DNA from: a virus
Virus record (IMG/VR): IMGVR_UViG_3300037296_000055
Coordinates: 1-64,000 of that record
Direction: 5' to 3' (one strand)
DNA: 64,000 bases
Of this stretch, positions 1 to 7,925 are shown one piece after another (position 1 is the first letter of the stretch; every line of letters begins with the position of its first letter). The notes below the pieces were generated by a model, which saw only the letters and a list, made by a program, of their open reading frames with translations, did no database searches and was not told where the DNA came from. Made by a program: the position numbers and the translations under genes.

Positions 1-545
1 AACGCCTCAGCCTTCTTGGGTCCGATACCATCAAGGCCGGGGATCCGGTCCATGTAGTCGCCCAGGAAGAACTGATACTGTAGATAGCGGAATGACTGTG
101 CCACGGTGACATCCTGAAATTCCTGCTTGAGATAGTGCGGATTGTAGTGAAGTCCAGGGACCTGTAGTAGATCCTTGTCAACGGAAAGCATGACACGCTC
201 TGTGCCCTCAGTCTCCGTCATCCAGATGCCCAGCAGGTCATCGGCCTCAAACCCATCCGCGATGAACACGTTCGGTTGTTGGAAGAACCAATCTTTGGCT
301 TCCGCAGCGTGCTCAACTGCGGTCTTCCGACTCTTTACTCTTGCGGGAATGTCTTTGTAGTCAGGATAGAAGTCCTTACGGAAGTTTTTGGGCCCACCCA
401 CAGCCATACGATAGCTGGAGCAGGCAGTTGCGGCTAACCATGAGCTCAGAATGCGCTCGGAGTTTTCCTGGTACATGCCCAGGTCCTCTGACTTCCAGAG
501 AGCAGTATGGTGTAGCACGTCTCCGTCAATTAGTGCCTCTGTCAT
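1..545 (-). CDS. 5'-3' exonuclease, T7 gp6/FEN family (3' end outside window)
   Basis: This gene reads leftward off the window edge; about 181 N-terminal residues are visible. The ATG at 545 begins MTEALIDGDVL. Acidic metal-binding motifs of the FEN/5'-3' exonuclease family are present: LIDGD near residue 7, EADDLLG near 100, SVDKDLLQ near 120, and GDYMDRIPGLDGIGPKKAEA near 162, which is the helix-hairpin-helix DNA-binding loop. In T7 the homologue removes RNA primers and degrades host DNA. It starts three bases after the stop of the gene at 550-828 and lies downstream of the DNA polymerase gene, as expected in a replication module. Identification is strong; the C-terminus cannot be judged. 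Confidence 0.93.
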   Translation of the reverse strand, partial: MTEALIDGDVLHHTALWKSEDLGMYQENSERILSSWLAATACSSYRMAVGGPKNFRKDFYPDYKDIPARVKSRKTAVEHAAEAKDWFFQQPNVFIADGFEADDLLGIWMTETEGTERVMLSVDKDLLQVPGLHYNPHYLKQEFQDVTVAQSFRYLQYQFFLGDYMDRIPGLDGIGPKKAEA

Positions 546-549
546 GGGC

Positions 550-828
550 TTATACCAGCATGCCCATCCGACCTGCTGCCGAGGTGAGCATCTTCTGGGT
601 ATAGAACTTACCCACTGCAGTTTCCATGCCGAAGCGTCGAGCATCCAGGACGTTGCGAGTTTTGGAATACAAGATGTAGTCAGGGTTCCCGTCCGAGAAG
701 AAGAAGGTGTTGTTGCGCGTTGCGTAACGCACGTAACGACCGGACTTGCGGATCTTCTGCAGCATCAGAGAGATGGCGGTTGCGGAAGTCAGCTTACGAG
801 TGGAACCGTTGATACGAATAGTAGTCAT
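550..828 (-). CDS. hypothetical protein, 92 aa
   Basis: Small basic protein beginning MTTIRINGSTRKLTSATAIS, with many Arg and Lys. No family is recognised. It is intact, lies between the exonuclease gene (5 bases downstream) and another small gene, and shares their orientation. No good Shine-Dalgarno sequence is visible before the ATG. The basic character could suit nucleic-acid binding, but that is only a guess. Confidence 0.7.
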   Translation of the reverse strand: MTTIRINGSTRKLTSATAISLMLQKIRKSGRYVRYATRNNTFFFSDGNPDYILYSKTRNVLDARRFGMETAVGKFYTQKMLTSAAGRMGMLV

Positions 829-846
829 TAGTTTATAGCTTTCAAA

Positions 847-1098
847 TTAGGAGGGGTGTTTAGTGATCCAGTAGACTGGACCTTTTAGTCGATCACGGGT
901 CATGGCCACAGAACCAGACTCCACTGCCCAAAGTTGGTACAGCAGGTCCAGCATCATGTCACGAACCGTCTCTGTCGTGAACCCACTCTTGATGGCCTGT
1001 CGGGCATCGTCGTAGGTCACAACATCAATGATAGTCCCTGATGGTTTCTCATCAAAGTTCTGGATCTCCACAGTGTAACGTCTGGGACCACGGCCCAT
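847..1098 (-). CDS. hypothetical protein, 83 aa
   Basis: Unrecognised small protein beginning MGRGPRRYTVEIQNFDEKPS. It is soluble in appearance, with no signal or membrane segment. The start overlaps the stop of the upstream gene as ATGA at 1095-1098, indicating translational coupling. It belongs to a run of small genes between the DNA polymerase and exonuclease genes. Confidence 0.7.
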   Translation of the reverse strand: MGRGPRRYTVEIQNFDEKPSGTIIDVVTYDDARQAIKSGFTTETVRDMMLDLLYQLWAVESGSVAMTRDRLKGPVYWITKHPS

Positions 1099-1370
1099 CA
1101 GAAGTTCTCCGGGAGAGAGAAGGCCAGCATGTTGTGCTCTGTATCAAGCATCATGTGAGTGGCCTCCAAAGTAGAACCGTCCGTGAGGTGGAGCTCAGCA
1201 TAGAAGCTGTCTCCGTTCTCGGGGCTTGGTTTCTGGAAGACGATGGAGCGAAGGTCGATCACCTGTTGGGCAGCGTACCCCTGCTGGTAGAGCACCTGGG
1301 TAGTGTCCAGGAACCCTCCAACGTCATCCCGTTCGAAGTGGGTCTTGACAGGCTCAAGGACCCCCGCCAT
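1098..1370 (-). CDS. hypothetical protein, 90 aa
   Basis: Unrecognised acidic protein beginning MAGVLEPVKTHFERDDVGGF. I chose the ATG at 1370 because it overlaps the upstream stop as TAATG; an in-frame GTG at 1385 would add five residues. The C-terminus overlaps the next gene by ATGA. No domain is recognisable. Confidence 0.68.
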   Translation of the reverse strand: MAGVLEPVKTHFERDDVGGFLDTTQVLYQQGYAAQQVIDLRSIVFQKPSPENGDSFYAELHLTDGSTLEATHMMLDTEHNMLAFSLPENF

Positions 1371-1708
1371 TAGGCGTTCAGCCACACGCGACGTTCACCG
1401 GTGCGACGCTCCACCCGGACCACCTGGATCGCCCCGAAGGCTTTTCCCAGCTTGGCATAGTGCAGGTTACGGATCAGCTCCGAGGTCTTCTCAGGGACCT
1501 CACCGCCCAGGAAGTCTTCTGACAGCTCGGTCATAAGCCCGTCATACGACAGGTTGGTCTTGTAGGACTTCAGCTCCTGCTTCGGCGCACCCTCTTCGGT
1601 GCCCTGCACCCCCATCAGCCGGATGTCATAGGCCCAGCGGGTGGAGTTGTCGGAGTTGTAGTTTGCTGTGTTCGAGTACTCAGCTGCTGCTGTCTGTTGA
1701 GTCGTCAT
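1370..1708 (-). CDS. hypothetical protein, 112 aa
   Basis: Unrecognised protein beginning MTTQQTAAAEYSNTANYNSD, polar and Asn/Thr-rich at its N-terminus. The open frame extends upstream to 1822, but the ATG at 1708 follows a TTGGAGCG ribosome binding site and is preferred. It overlaps the upstream gene (1680-1889) by 29 bases in another frame and is coupled to the downstream gene by TAATG. Confidence 0.68.
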   Translation of the reverse strand: MTTQQTAAAEYSNTANYNSDNSTRWAYDIRLMGVQGTEEGAPKQELKSYKTNLSYDGLMTELSEDFLGGEVPEKTSELIRNLHYAKLGKAFGAIQVVRVERRTGERRVWLNA

Positions 1709-1889
1709 GTTGGGTCGCTCCAAGAATTGTGTTGATTTCCCAATCCTGTTCATCCAGGATCTCGTCGTAAGCGCCGGTGCGGAAGAGGAACACTGCCTCG
1801 TCTTCACTAACAGGAATAGCAAAGCTCACCGTGAGCTCCGAAGTAGACTCAGCAGTGATCTTCCACTGCAGAGATTTATCGTTGGCCAT
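1680..1889 (-). CDS. hypothetical protein, 69 aa
   Basis: Small acidic protein beginning MANDKSLQWKITAESTSELT, with a Ser/Asp-rich tail. No family is recognised. It overlaps the upstream gene by 14 bases and the downstream gene by 29 bases, which fits the tightly overlapped style of this region. Confidence 0.62.
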   Translation of the reverse strand: MANDKSLQWKITAESTSELTVSFAIPVSEDEAVFLFRTGAYDEILDEQDWEINTILGATQHDDSTDSSS

Positions 1890-2076
1890 GCTTCGCCTCT
1901 CGGGTCATCGCTTGACCGAACCTCACAACCCCTGTGACATCGTCATCGGAGTGGAAGGGGCCTGCGAGAGGCACCCAGCCTGTGCTCAGGTGCTCCGTCA
2001 CACTACTCTCAAGCGTGTGCGCAGCTGCGGAGAAGCCAAAGCCGGATGACCGGATTATCTTGTACTCACTTGTCAT
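1876..2076 (-). CDS. DUF1737-like small protein, 66 aa
   Basis: Begins MTSEYKIIRSSGFGFSAAAH and continues with LESSVTEHLSTGWVPLAGPF. The pattern of an N-terminal strand, a helix with 'LE..V...L..GW.PLGGPF', then a strand resembles the DUF1737 family of short phage and bacterial proteins, whose function is not known to me. It is translationally embedded between neighbours, overlapping the upstream gene by 11 bases. The family assignment comes from the motif only. Confidence 0.65.
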   Translation of the reverse strand: MTSEYKIIRSSGFGFSAAAHTLESSVTEHLSTGWVPLAGPFHSDDDVTGVVRFGQAMTREAKHGQR

Positions 2077-2278
2077 AGGTTTCTTTCACCAGCTCCCGGT
2101 AAGTGCGTTGTTCTGCGTGGGCCATGTACAGACCTGCATCTGTCAGGGCACGTTCCGTCCTGGTCGGGTTGCTATGCCGATTGAGCTGGACAGTATAGAA
2201 GTAACCATCCAACTCTTTCGTGTAACCGAAGGCTTGCGCCACTGCCCGTACTTCTTCTTCGAGTTTCTTCAAGGACAT
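2066..2278 (-). CDS. hypothetical protein, 70 aa
   Basis: Begins MSLKKLEEEVRAVAQAFGYT. The ATG at 2278 follows AGGAAC at good spacing, so the longer in-frame extension to 2329 is probably not translated. Mostly helical and charged. It lies just downstream of the DNA polymerase gene with a 32-base gap. No family is recognised. Confidence 0.68.
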   Translation of the reverse strand: MSLKKLEEEVRAVAQAFGYTKELDGYFYTVQLNRHSNPTRTERALTDAGLYMAHAEQRTYRELVKETYDK

Positions 2279-2310
2279 TGATTGTTCCTGTTGTGTTATG
2301 TTACGTGAGG

Positions 2311-4332
2311 TTAGTGGACCTCGGCCCAATTCTTGCCGATCTTCGCTTCTCCTGCCATTATGGTAATGCCAAAAGCTTTTGGGGCTTCAGCATAGGCCAA
2401 CGCAGCAAGCTCACGAGCTTCCTCAGCATGGGCGTCCTCAATAAGGAACTCCATCTCGTCATGGTAGTTGATCAGCGGTTGCCAATCCCAACCACGGGAG
2501 TTGAGTTCGTCTTGCAGCCACGTTGCCGCAGCAGCACAAGTAACTTTCTCACACGACTGTAACAGATAGTTCAGCGCTTTGTGCTTCGAGTCGCAGTAGA
2601 TGTTGCGTCCGTCAATCGCAGGAATGTAAGCTCGGGAAGCTCCATACCGCGACTTTGTGTTCTGGAACTGTGTTTCCACCATCCCCACAAGACGAGCGAA
2701 CCCAGGGATCCTCTTGGCGAAGATGTCCTTTGCTTTCTTTCCGATCGCGGCGTTACGTGCACCGGTCAGGATCAGCCCGATCTTACCATCGCCACCTCCG
2801 AAGATGTAAGCGTAGAAGAAGGGCTTGGCAGTACCACGCTTGGTATCAGGTACGACTTCAGACAGAATGCTCGCATGGAGGTTGTGGATATCTTCCTCAA
2901 TCCCGACTCGAGTGTACTCCTTAGCGTCTGGCCCTAGGTAGTGGCAGAGTGCTCGAAACTGGTTGCCTGAGCTATCAGCGCCGACCATCTGGTACCCTGG
3001 TATAGTGACAAACAAGGCCCTGATCTGTGGTCCCCAGGCTCGCTCTGCAACGTGCAGCACGGTACCGGCAGGGAGTATCTTTTCAGGAAGCCAGGGTTCA
3101 GGATTTGTCAGATCCGCTTTGATCTTCTTGTCCTTGATCCAGTCCTTACCATCACTCACAAACACCTCGGTATCAGCCTTGGGAATGTTCGCAATGATCT
3201 TGTGGACAGAACGGCCTGTGGGAGTACCGATCACGAAGCACTCTCCGTGCAGTCGGCCCTCAGGTGTCACGCCCTCGATCCAGCCATTCAGAACGGCCAG
3301 ACGAGACTTGGAAGTCAGGTAGTTGTCCACCACGAACCCGTCATGACCCAGCAGGGCCAACGAGGTTGAGGTGATCTTCTCCGAAGTCTTTACAGGTCCC
3401 TTGGGGGTTTTCTTGTAGTTCCAGTCGTCAGGGACCCAGCCAATGCTGTAGAGATAGGCTTTGATCGAGTCCGGGCTCGCCACGTCTGGTTGGACATACG
3501 CGACCCGAGTAAAAGTACCCCATACAGTTCTTCGGTCTTCTTGTCCGTCGGACTGTTCGACTCCGAACCATCGGGCTGTGAAGGCATTGTAATCTCCTTT
3601 CATGGTCCAGACGGGGTCCTTGGTATTGTTTGACTCCTGGTAACCGTCGACCGCAACGGCCTTCAGCATCAGGCGAGGAACCAAGTATTCCTCAAAGCTA
3701 GCACAAGCATCCTGCAGTCGTTTCTGCAGAGCCAGAGCGGCAGGCTTGTCGAAAGGAAAGCCACGATACTGAGCCTCAGACACAAACTCGGAGATACCGT
3801 GCTCGACCCGAAGGCCCTCACGGATACGATCCTTGAACTTGTGCTTGTCGAACTCGGCCATCAGGTGGCGATAAGTCATAACGTTGATTTCGACGTCTTC
3901 AACGCAGCGTGTGATCATCTCGTCTGAGAAGCGATCCCACTCATCATGTTCCGGCTTTGGTTTCTTGAAGAACTTACCCCACATGGCAAGTCCGTGTCCG
4001 AAGCCGAACCTTTTGTAATCCAGGACTTGAGACCAGATCATTGTGTCCACGATGTTGATGTGGAACGGTATCCGGTAGCCCAGGATCTTTCTGAAGAGTT
4101 TGCTGTCATACATGATAATGTTATGACCTGCAAGGGTATCACAAGACGACAAGAACGCGGGCAAGTCTGCCAGAGGAGCAAGAGTGTAGCCCTCCGGAAA
4201 CTTCCCGGTCTCGTCAGAGAAGATGAACCGTTCGTTGTTCGCGATATCCTCAGCGACCACAAGCCAAATCTTCGTTACACCAGGTAACAGGTTATTGGCC
4301 TCGGCGTCGAAAATCACTACACGAGGTTCCAT
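2311..4332 (-). CDS. DNA polymerase, T7 gp5-like (family A) with 3'-5' exonuclease
   Basis: Replicative polymerase of 673 residues (T7 gp5 is 704). The exonuclease domain occupies the N-terminus, with D9 and E11 in IFDAEANNLL and LAGHN near residue 68. The polymerase domain has motif A around D453 (GADSSGNQFRAL), motif B at about 498-512 (KRGTAKPFFYAYIFG), and motif C HDE at 624-626. TGRSVHKIIANIPK near 372 matches the T7-type template-contact region. The start is ATG preceded by AAGGA at 7-9 bases. It sits with an SSB-like gene, exonuclease and T7-like RNA polymerase on one strand. A thioredoxin-like gene at 13593-13874 is encoded nearby, although T7 gp5 borrows host thioredoxin. Confidence 0.97.
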   Translation of the reverse strand: MEPRVVIFDAEANNLLPGVTKIWLVVAEDIANNERFIFSDETGKFPEGYTLAPLADLPAFLSSCDTLAGHNIIMYDSKLFRKILGYRIPFHINIVDTMIWSQVLDYKRFGFGHGLAMWGKFFKKPKPEHDEWDRFSDEMITRCVEDVEINVMTYRHLMAEFDKHKFKDRIREGLRVEHGISEFVSEAQYRGFPFDKPAALALQKRLQDACASFEEYLVPRLMLKAVAVDGYQESNNTKDPVWTMKGDYNAFTARWFGVEQSDGQEDRRTVWGTFTRVAYVQPDVASPDSIKAYLYSIGWVPDDWNYKKTPKGPVKTSEKITSTSLALLGHDGFVVDNYLTSKSRLAVLNGWIEGVTPEGRLHGECFVIGTPTGRSVHKIIANIPKADTEVFVSDGKDWIKDKKIKADLTNPEPWLPEKILPAGTVLHVAERAWGPQIRALFVTIPGYQMVGADSSGNQFRALCHYLGPDAKEYTRVGIEEDIHNLHASILSEVVPDTKRGTAKPFFYAYIFGGGDGKIGLILTGARNAAIGKKAKDIFAKRIPGFARLVGMVETQFQNTKSRYGASRAYIPAIDGRNIYCDSKHKALNYLLQSCEKVTCAAAATWLQDELNSRGWDWQPLINYHDEMEFLIEDAHAEEARELAALAYAEAPKAFGITIMAGEAKIGKNWAEVH

Positions 4333-4351
4333 AAGTAGTAGTCCTTAAAAG

Positions 4352-5185
4352 TTAGAGCTTTTTAGCAAGCTCAATGATATAGTCGAGGGCGTTCTCCGGC
4401 CCATCGGTTTCCGCCTCAAGCTTACGCAGCAAGGGCTGGAATGAGTTAGTGTCGACGCCCTTCAGTTGGTCCAGCACAACCTCACGGTCAGACCAGTCAA
4501 ACTTGATGGCGTTCTGCAGGATCAGAAGCTGCTGCAGGGGGTCCAGAGTCCACCCACGCTTGACGAACTTCTTCACCCGTAGCAGGGAGGTAAGGGGAAA
4601 CAAAGACCCCTCGTAGACGAGCTGTTTGGTGGCCAGGGCAGAGAGGCCCACGACCGAGCCCTTGATCTCGTCGATGGCCGGATCGTAGAAGAACCGGCAG
4701 TGAGCAAAGTCGAAGGACTGAAGCACGTCCGTCGGCTGACCGATGAAGCGGAAGATGCACTGGACCTTGGCATCAAGACCCTTGATTTCCATCGTCAGAG
4801 CATTGTCCGAGATGAACACCAGACGGGTCTGGCCCTCCACCGGAGCTTTGTTCCCTGAGGCCACCACGTCCGCCGAGAGGGACATGGTCATGGTGTCAGC
4901 ATGGTAAGGCTCAGGAGCCCGAGGAGTCAGGACGTACGCGCCACCGGTGAAGGGAACACGATCGTTGAGGGCCTGGACGACCAGCGCAGCGACGTGAGCG
5001 TCCTTGAAGTACAGGTCATAGTCGTTGACCTTGCTCTTGGTCAGGAGTGAGGTGACAGCGCCACCGGCAATGAACACCAGCTCGTTGAAGTCCTTGCGGG
5101 AGATCGAGGTGTGGAGCTGGAGCGCATCGAAGACGGAGTCAAGGACCGCTTTGAGCTTGACTTTGGCGTAGGCTTGTGTGGACAT
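4352..5185 (-). CDS. nucleotidyltransferase-fold protein, 277 aa
   Basis: Residues 37-60 read VFIAGGAVTSLL then NDYDLYF. The GG helix followed by N-D-x-D is the signature of the polymerase-beta/CCA-adding nucleotidyltransferase fold, with D55 and D57 as candidate metal ligands. The substrate cannot be inferred. The rest (ATKQLVYEGSLFPLTSLLRV, with a helical C-terminus) resembles the helical region behind the catalytic domain in such enzymes. The start overlaps the upstream stop as TGATG. It could modify a tRNA, protein or small molecule; the fold call is fairly firm and the activity is unknown. Confidence 0.72.
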   Translation of the reverse strand: MSTQAYAKVKLKAVLDSVFDALQLHTSISRKDFNELVFIAGGAVTSLLTKSKVNDYDLYFKDAHVAALVVQALNDRVPFTGGAYVLTPRAPEPYHADTMTMSLSADVVASGNKAPVEGQTRLVFISDNALTMEIKGLDAKVQCIFRFIGQPTDVLQSFDFAHCRFFYDPAIDEIKGSVVGLSALATKQLVYEGSLFPLTSLLRVKKFVKRGWTLDPLQQLLILQNAIKFDWSDREVVLDQLKGVDTNSFQPLLRKLEAETDGPENALDYIIELAKKL

Positions 5186-5475
5186 CAGTTATTTCCTCGA
5201 ACTGCTCGGTTGATTTGGGTTAGTAAGACATCGGAGAGTTCCCCGGCATGTCCCGAATAAACAGCAGTAAGGTATTGAGTGCGTCCCTTCTGGGAGCGAG
5301 AACGTGGGACCTTCAATTTGATCACCAGTTCGAGAGCCAACTCTCCGTCCTTGTTACGGGACTGGATGTTGCGTAGATCAGTCAGTGCTTGATGCGCCTT
5401 ACGGCGTAGATGTCCGGGTTGTTTCTGATGGGGCATACGAATACCGTACTGCACCCGACCCGGTAGTGTACTCAC
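5185..5475 (-). CDS. hypothetical basic protein, 96 aa
   Basis: Arg/Lys-rich protein. The GTG start at 5475 overlaps the upstream stop as GTGA; an internal ATG at 5436 (MPHQKQPG) is the alternative. The end overlaps the next gene by TGATG. The segment HLRRKAHQALTDLRNIQSRN and the basic composition suggest nucleic-acid contact, but no family is recognised. Confidence 0.66.
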   Translation of the reverse strand: MSTLPGRVQYGIRMPHQKQPGHLRRKAHQALTDLRNIQSRNKDGELALELVIKLKVPRSRSQKGRTQYLTAVYSGHAGELSDVLLTQINRAVRGNN

Positions 5476-5948
5476 CGGAAGTACGACGCTGTTGCTTTGA
5501 GGGCGTCAGCCAGGTTGTCATGGACCTCGGTGGCCATTGTCAGAACGAAGGGATGGTCCATCTTGTGTCCTTCTGGGAAAATCATGATGACAGGGATGCC
5601 AAGCTTCCAGGCCAGGACCATCTCGGAGATGGAGCCCCAGCAACGGAGGTTCAGATCGTTCATCTGTTGGAGGTTGATCAGCACCACACGGGACTGTTCG
5701 ATGTCGTGGATGTCCTGCAGAGTGATGCGCTTAGCAACATTCGCAGGGTTGGCCGCAGCCTGTTCGCGGTAGGACTCGCGGCTGGTGGGGTCACGGACGT
5801 AGATCGGTTCTTCGTACTCTTCGTCGCCTGTGAAGCGAGCGTTGAAGAACTCGGTGGCCTCTACACGCCACTCGGTCATCTGCTCATGGGTCAGACCTTC
5901 CATAGGTCCGGCCAGATAGACGTCATAGCTCAGGTTCTTTACGGTCAT
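5472..5948 (-). CDS. nucleoside 2-deoxyribosyltransferase-like protein, 158 aa
   Basis: The N-terminus has YDVYLAGPMEGLTHEQMTEW (residues 8-27), the strand-loop that opens the nucleoside 2-deoxyribosyltransferase fold. Near residue 82 is DIEQSRVVLINL, and 105-123 reads GSISEMVLAWKLGIPVIMI, where E109 takes the place of the family's catalytic glutamate. The ATG at 5948 follows GAGGA and overlaps the phosphoesterase stop as ATGA. Family members swap or hydrolyse bases of deoxynucleosides. Here it would act in nucleotide recycling or in supplying an unusual base alongside the MazG-like and dNTP hydrolase-like genes; the exact reaction is not visible. Confidence 0.8.
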   Translation of the reverse strand: MTVKNLSYDVYLAGPMEGLTHEQMTEWRVEATEFFNARFTGDEEYEEPIYVRDPTSRESYREQAAANPANVAKRITLQDIHDIEQSRVVLINLQQMNDLNLRCWGSISEMVLAWKLGIPVIMIFPEGHKMDHPFVLTMATEVHDNLADALKATASYFR

Positions 5949-6478
5949 ACGTTTCGAGTCCTCTCGATTATTTCGTCGATATTGACAGGTGTGTAGCGTG
6001 AGTGCTCGACACACGCATTGAAGTAGTGAGGGTCTTGAATTAGCTTCCTGTGAATGTGTCCGTGGACGTTCACCATCAGCCCACCATCATCACGCCCACG
6101 ATGGAGCGGAGCGGAGTGCAGGGGACGGTGTGACAGGATCAAAGTGGTCGTGGCAAGCTTGAACGTACGATCTGCCATGACCTGAGAGAAGTAGGGGAAG
6201 AGCTCACCGATGTTGTCATGGTTGCCCACAACAAGCCGCTTACGCCCTCCCAGCCTGTGCCAGTTATGCTTCATCCATTCCTGACGATCCTTCCCCATCA
6301 CGATGTCACCCAGCCAGTACACCTTGTCTCCAGGGCGCACCACCGTATTGTGACGCTCGATGATGGTCTCGTTCATTTCCTCAACAGAAGTGAACTCCGG
6401 TCGCCCGGAAAGTCCCCACCCCAACATGTTACCATGGTTGAAGTGAGGGTCAGAGATTACCCAAATAGATCGGGCCAT
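5945..6478 (-). CDS. calcineurin-like metallophosphoesterase, 177 aa
   Basis: All metallophosphoesterase motifs are present in order: SDPHFNHGN near residue 9, WLGD near 55, VVGNHD near 83, LSHRP near 114 and VHGHIH near 137. These bind two metal ions and cleave phosphomono- or diesters. The length fits small phage phosphoesterases. Its stop overlaps the start of the deoxyribosyltransferase-like gene by ATGA, so the two are probably made together. The substrate is unknown; RNA 2',3' ends or nucleotides are plausible. Confidence 0.93.
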   Translation of the reverse strand: MARSIWVISDPHFNHGNMLGWGLSGRPEFTSVEEMNETIIERHNTVVRPGDKVYWLGDIVMGKDRQEWMKHNWHRLGGRKRLVVGNHDNIGELFPYFSQVMADRTFKLATTTLILSHRPLHSAPLHRGRDDGGLMVNVHGHIHRKLIQDPHYFNACVEHSRYTPVNIDEIIERTRNV

Positions 6479-6487
6479 AGTTATTCC

Positions 6488-6769
6488 TTAGTTGCAGATG
6501 AAGAGTTGGTTATCCTTCGTCTTGCGGAGATTGTTATAGAGCTCAACCTGAACACGGTTGTTGTTGATGTTGCGCACTCGCAGGACCTTGGTGGTCCCGT
6601 TCTGGAACAGCCGGGGCTTGCCCAGAAGCTTGCCCTTGTACAGGAGAGTTAGTTGCTCCCCCATGCAGCCGTCAACACGGTAGACCAGCACAGTGCGACC
6701 CTGCCACCACCATAGCTTCGGCGGGAGACCGAAACTCATGTTGAGGACGTGTGCCGCCAGAGAGCTCAT
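6488..6769 (-). CDS. hypothetical protein, 93 aa
   Basis: Begins MSSLAAHVLNMSFGLPPKLW; the middle is rich in Trp and aromatic residues and the tail is basic. No family is recognised. It overlaps the MazG-like gene by ATGA, so it is coupled to it. The N-terminal hydrophobic stretch is too weak to call a membrane anchor. Confidence 0.7.
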   Translation of the reverse strand: MSSLAAHVLNMSFGLPPKLWWWQGRTVLVYRVDGCMGEQLTLLYKGKLLGKPRLFQNGTTKVLRVRNINNNRVQVELYNNLRKTKDNQLFICN

Positions 6770-7101
6770 TCTTCGAGTCGGGTTTTGAGGCCCATCTTGT
6801 CAGTGGTGGCGTTGAACTTGGCCACAGTGGCAGGCCAGATTTCCAGACCCAGCTGGTTTGCCAGGAGGTCCAGAGTGATCATCACATCACCGATCTCTTC
6901 AGCAATGTTCTGCCAGTCGCCCTTCGCAGTACCGATACCTCGTTGCTCCTTGACCAGCTTCTTCACAGCGTTACAGAGCTCACCGGCTTCCCCGGCAAAC
7001 TCCATAGCCCGGAAGCTAAGGTCGATCTTCCCATCACCAGGATACTCCAGGGAGCGGGCTTGAGAAGCTTCACGGAGCAGTTGTAGGTTGTCAGCATTCA
7101 T
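6766..7101 (-). CDS. MazG-like nucleotide pyrophosphohydrolase, 111 aa
   Basis: Contains FRAMEFAGEAGELCNAVKKL (residues 31-50) and IAEEIGDVMITLDLLANQLG (about 66-85). These are the E-x2-E and E-E-x-x-D helices that bind magnesium in all-alpha NTP pyrophosphohydrolases. Such enzymes convert (d)NTPs to (d)NMPs. The start follows GTAAGGACTTACTACT, a leader shared with several genes here. A second MazG-like gene lies at 22830-23192. Possible roles are nucleotide-pool cleansing, (p)ppGpp control, or supplying a monophosphate for base replacement. Confidence 0.85.
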   Translation of the reverse strand: MNADNLQLLREASQARSLEYPGDGKIDLSFRAMEFAGEAGELCNAVKKLVKEQRGIGTAKGDWQNIAEEIGDVMITLDLLANQLGLEIWPATVAKFNATTDKMGLKTRLEE

Positions 7102-7121
7102 AGTAGTAAGTCCTTACAGAA

Positions 7122-7439
7122 TTAGGAAAGCAGGATACGTTCTAGTTGCTCAAGACGAGCGCGGGTACGCTGCAGCTCTTTGTGCAGCTCCGACTCAGCG
7201 TTCACCACCCGACCTGGGATTTGATGTTCATACAGGCCGATGTTGCGGGAGAGCACTCCACCCAGCTGACGACGCTGTTGCTCACGCCGCATGGTCCAGG
7301 CCTTGTGCGCAAGACCCCTTTCCTCGGCCTGATTGATAGCCCGTGCCAGGTGATCAGACTCCATGTTCCGGTAGCGGATGTAGCCGAAGCGGTTGCGCCA
7401 CATGCCGAGACGGTTCTGATAGATTTCATTAGAAAACAT
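7122..7439 (-). CDS. hypothetical protein with C-terminal coiled coil, 105 aa
   Basis: Arg-rich protein beginning MFSNEIYQNRLGMWRNRFGY. The last 30 residues (AESELHKELQRTRARLEQLE) have heptad spacing typical of a coiled coil. No family is recognised. It overlaps the upstream gene by one base and lies 20 bases upstream of the MazG-like gene. Confidence 0.7.
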   Translation of the reverse strand: MFSNEIYQNRLGMWRNRFGYIRYRNMESDHLARAINQAEERGLAHKAWTMRREQQRRQLGGVLSRNIGLYEHQIPGRVVNAESELHKELQRTRARLEQLERILLS

Positions 7440-7729
7440 TATACGGCCCTACTCCTAGTTGTAGTTGTGAGAAGTTCTTCGATCAGTTCCTGCTCCTGCA
7501 GGTCAAACAGGGTCATGGCCCCGCGAGAGTAGGAGACGACCGTTACGTCCTCCTCCAACCCAGACTCCACGAACAGGTGGTTCTGAGCTTCTTCAAGAGA
7601 TCCGAATGAGCCGTAAGCACGGGCATCCATATGGAAAGTCCAGTGGTAGGGGTTTGCGTCCCTGTTCTCAAGGAAGTAGAACCACTGGTTGTAGGGTGTT
7701 CCGTAGAACTCAACCTGCCGCAGGGACAT
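7439..7729 (-). CDS. hypothetical protein, 96 aa
   Basis: Begins MSLRQVEFYGTPYNQWFYFL. The ATG at 7729 follows GTGGAG at 7 bases and is preferred over the longer open frame reaching 7861. The end is Thr/Arg-rich. It overlaps the upstream gene by 20 bases. No family is recognised. Confidence 0.66.
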   Translation of the reverse strand: MSLRQVEFYGTPYNQWFYFLENRDANPYHWTFHMDARAYGSFGSLEEAQNHLFVESGLEEDVTVVSYSRGAMTLFDLQEQELIEELLTTTTRSRAV

Positions 7730-7925
7730 CTTGGCTCCACAGAAAGTTGCAGTCTTTGAGGGCGAAGTCACGATGCGCCTCCTTGTCCAGGTCATAGGCT
7801 TTGAACATCCACTGGTCTTCCGGATGCCACGAGGTCTGACCCCAATAAAAAACCGGATCACTTGCTCGACGTATCGAGAGCTTTCCGGCGTAGTTCTTGT
7901 AGAGGAAGGTTATTGAGGGAGCCAT
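7710..7925 (-). CDS. small phage protein of the 'WHPEPQWLL' type, 71 aa
   Basis: The centre reads YWGQTSWHPEDQWMFKAYDL, then DKEAHRDFALKDC. This matches a recurrent pattern (F/Y-G-x-T-x-W-H-P-x-x-Q-W-x-x-x-A-x-D-x-x-K...R-x-F-A-L) that I recall from many small phage and bacterial proteins, possibly a WYL-like strand motif. Their function is unclear to me. It overlaps the genes on both sides. The family resemblance is moderate. Confidence 0.65.
   Translation of the reverse strand: MAPSITFLYKNYAGKLSIRRASDPVFYWGQTSWHPEDQWMFKAYDLDKEAHRDFALKDCNFLWSQDVPAAG

Noticed and set aside
1370-1822. Longer upstream starts for genes such as 1370-1708, 7439-7729, 13593 and 23585-23932
   Set aside because: The extended N-termini are translations of the neighbouring gene in another frame, and good ribosome binding sites sit at the shorter starts.
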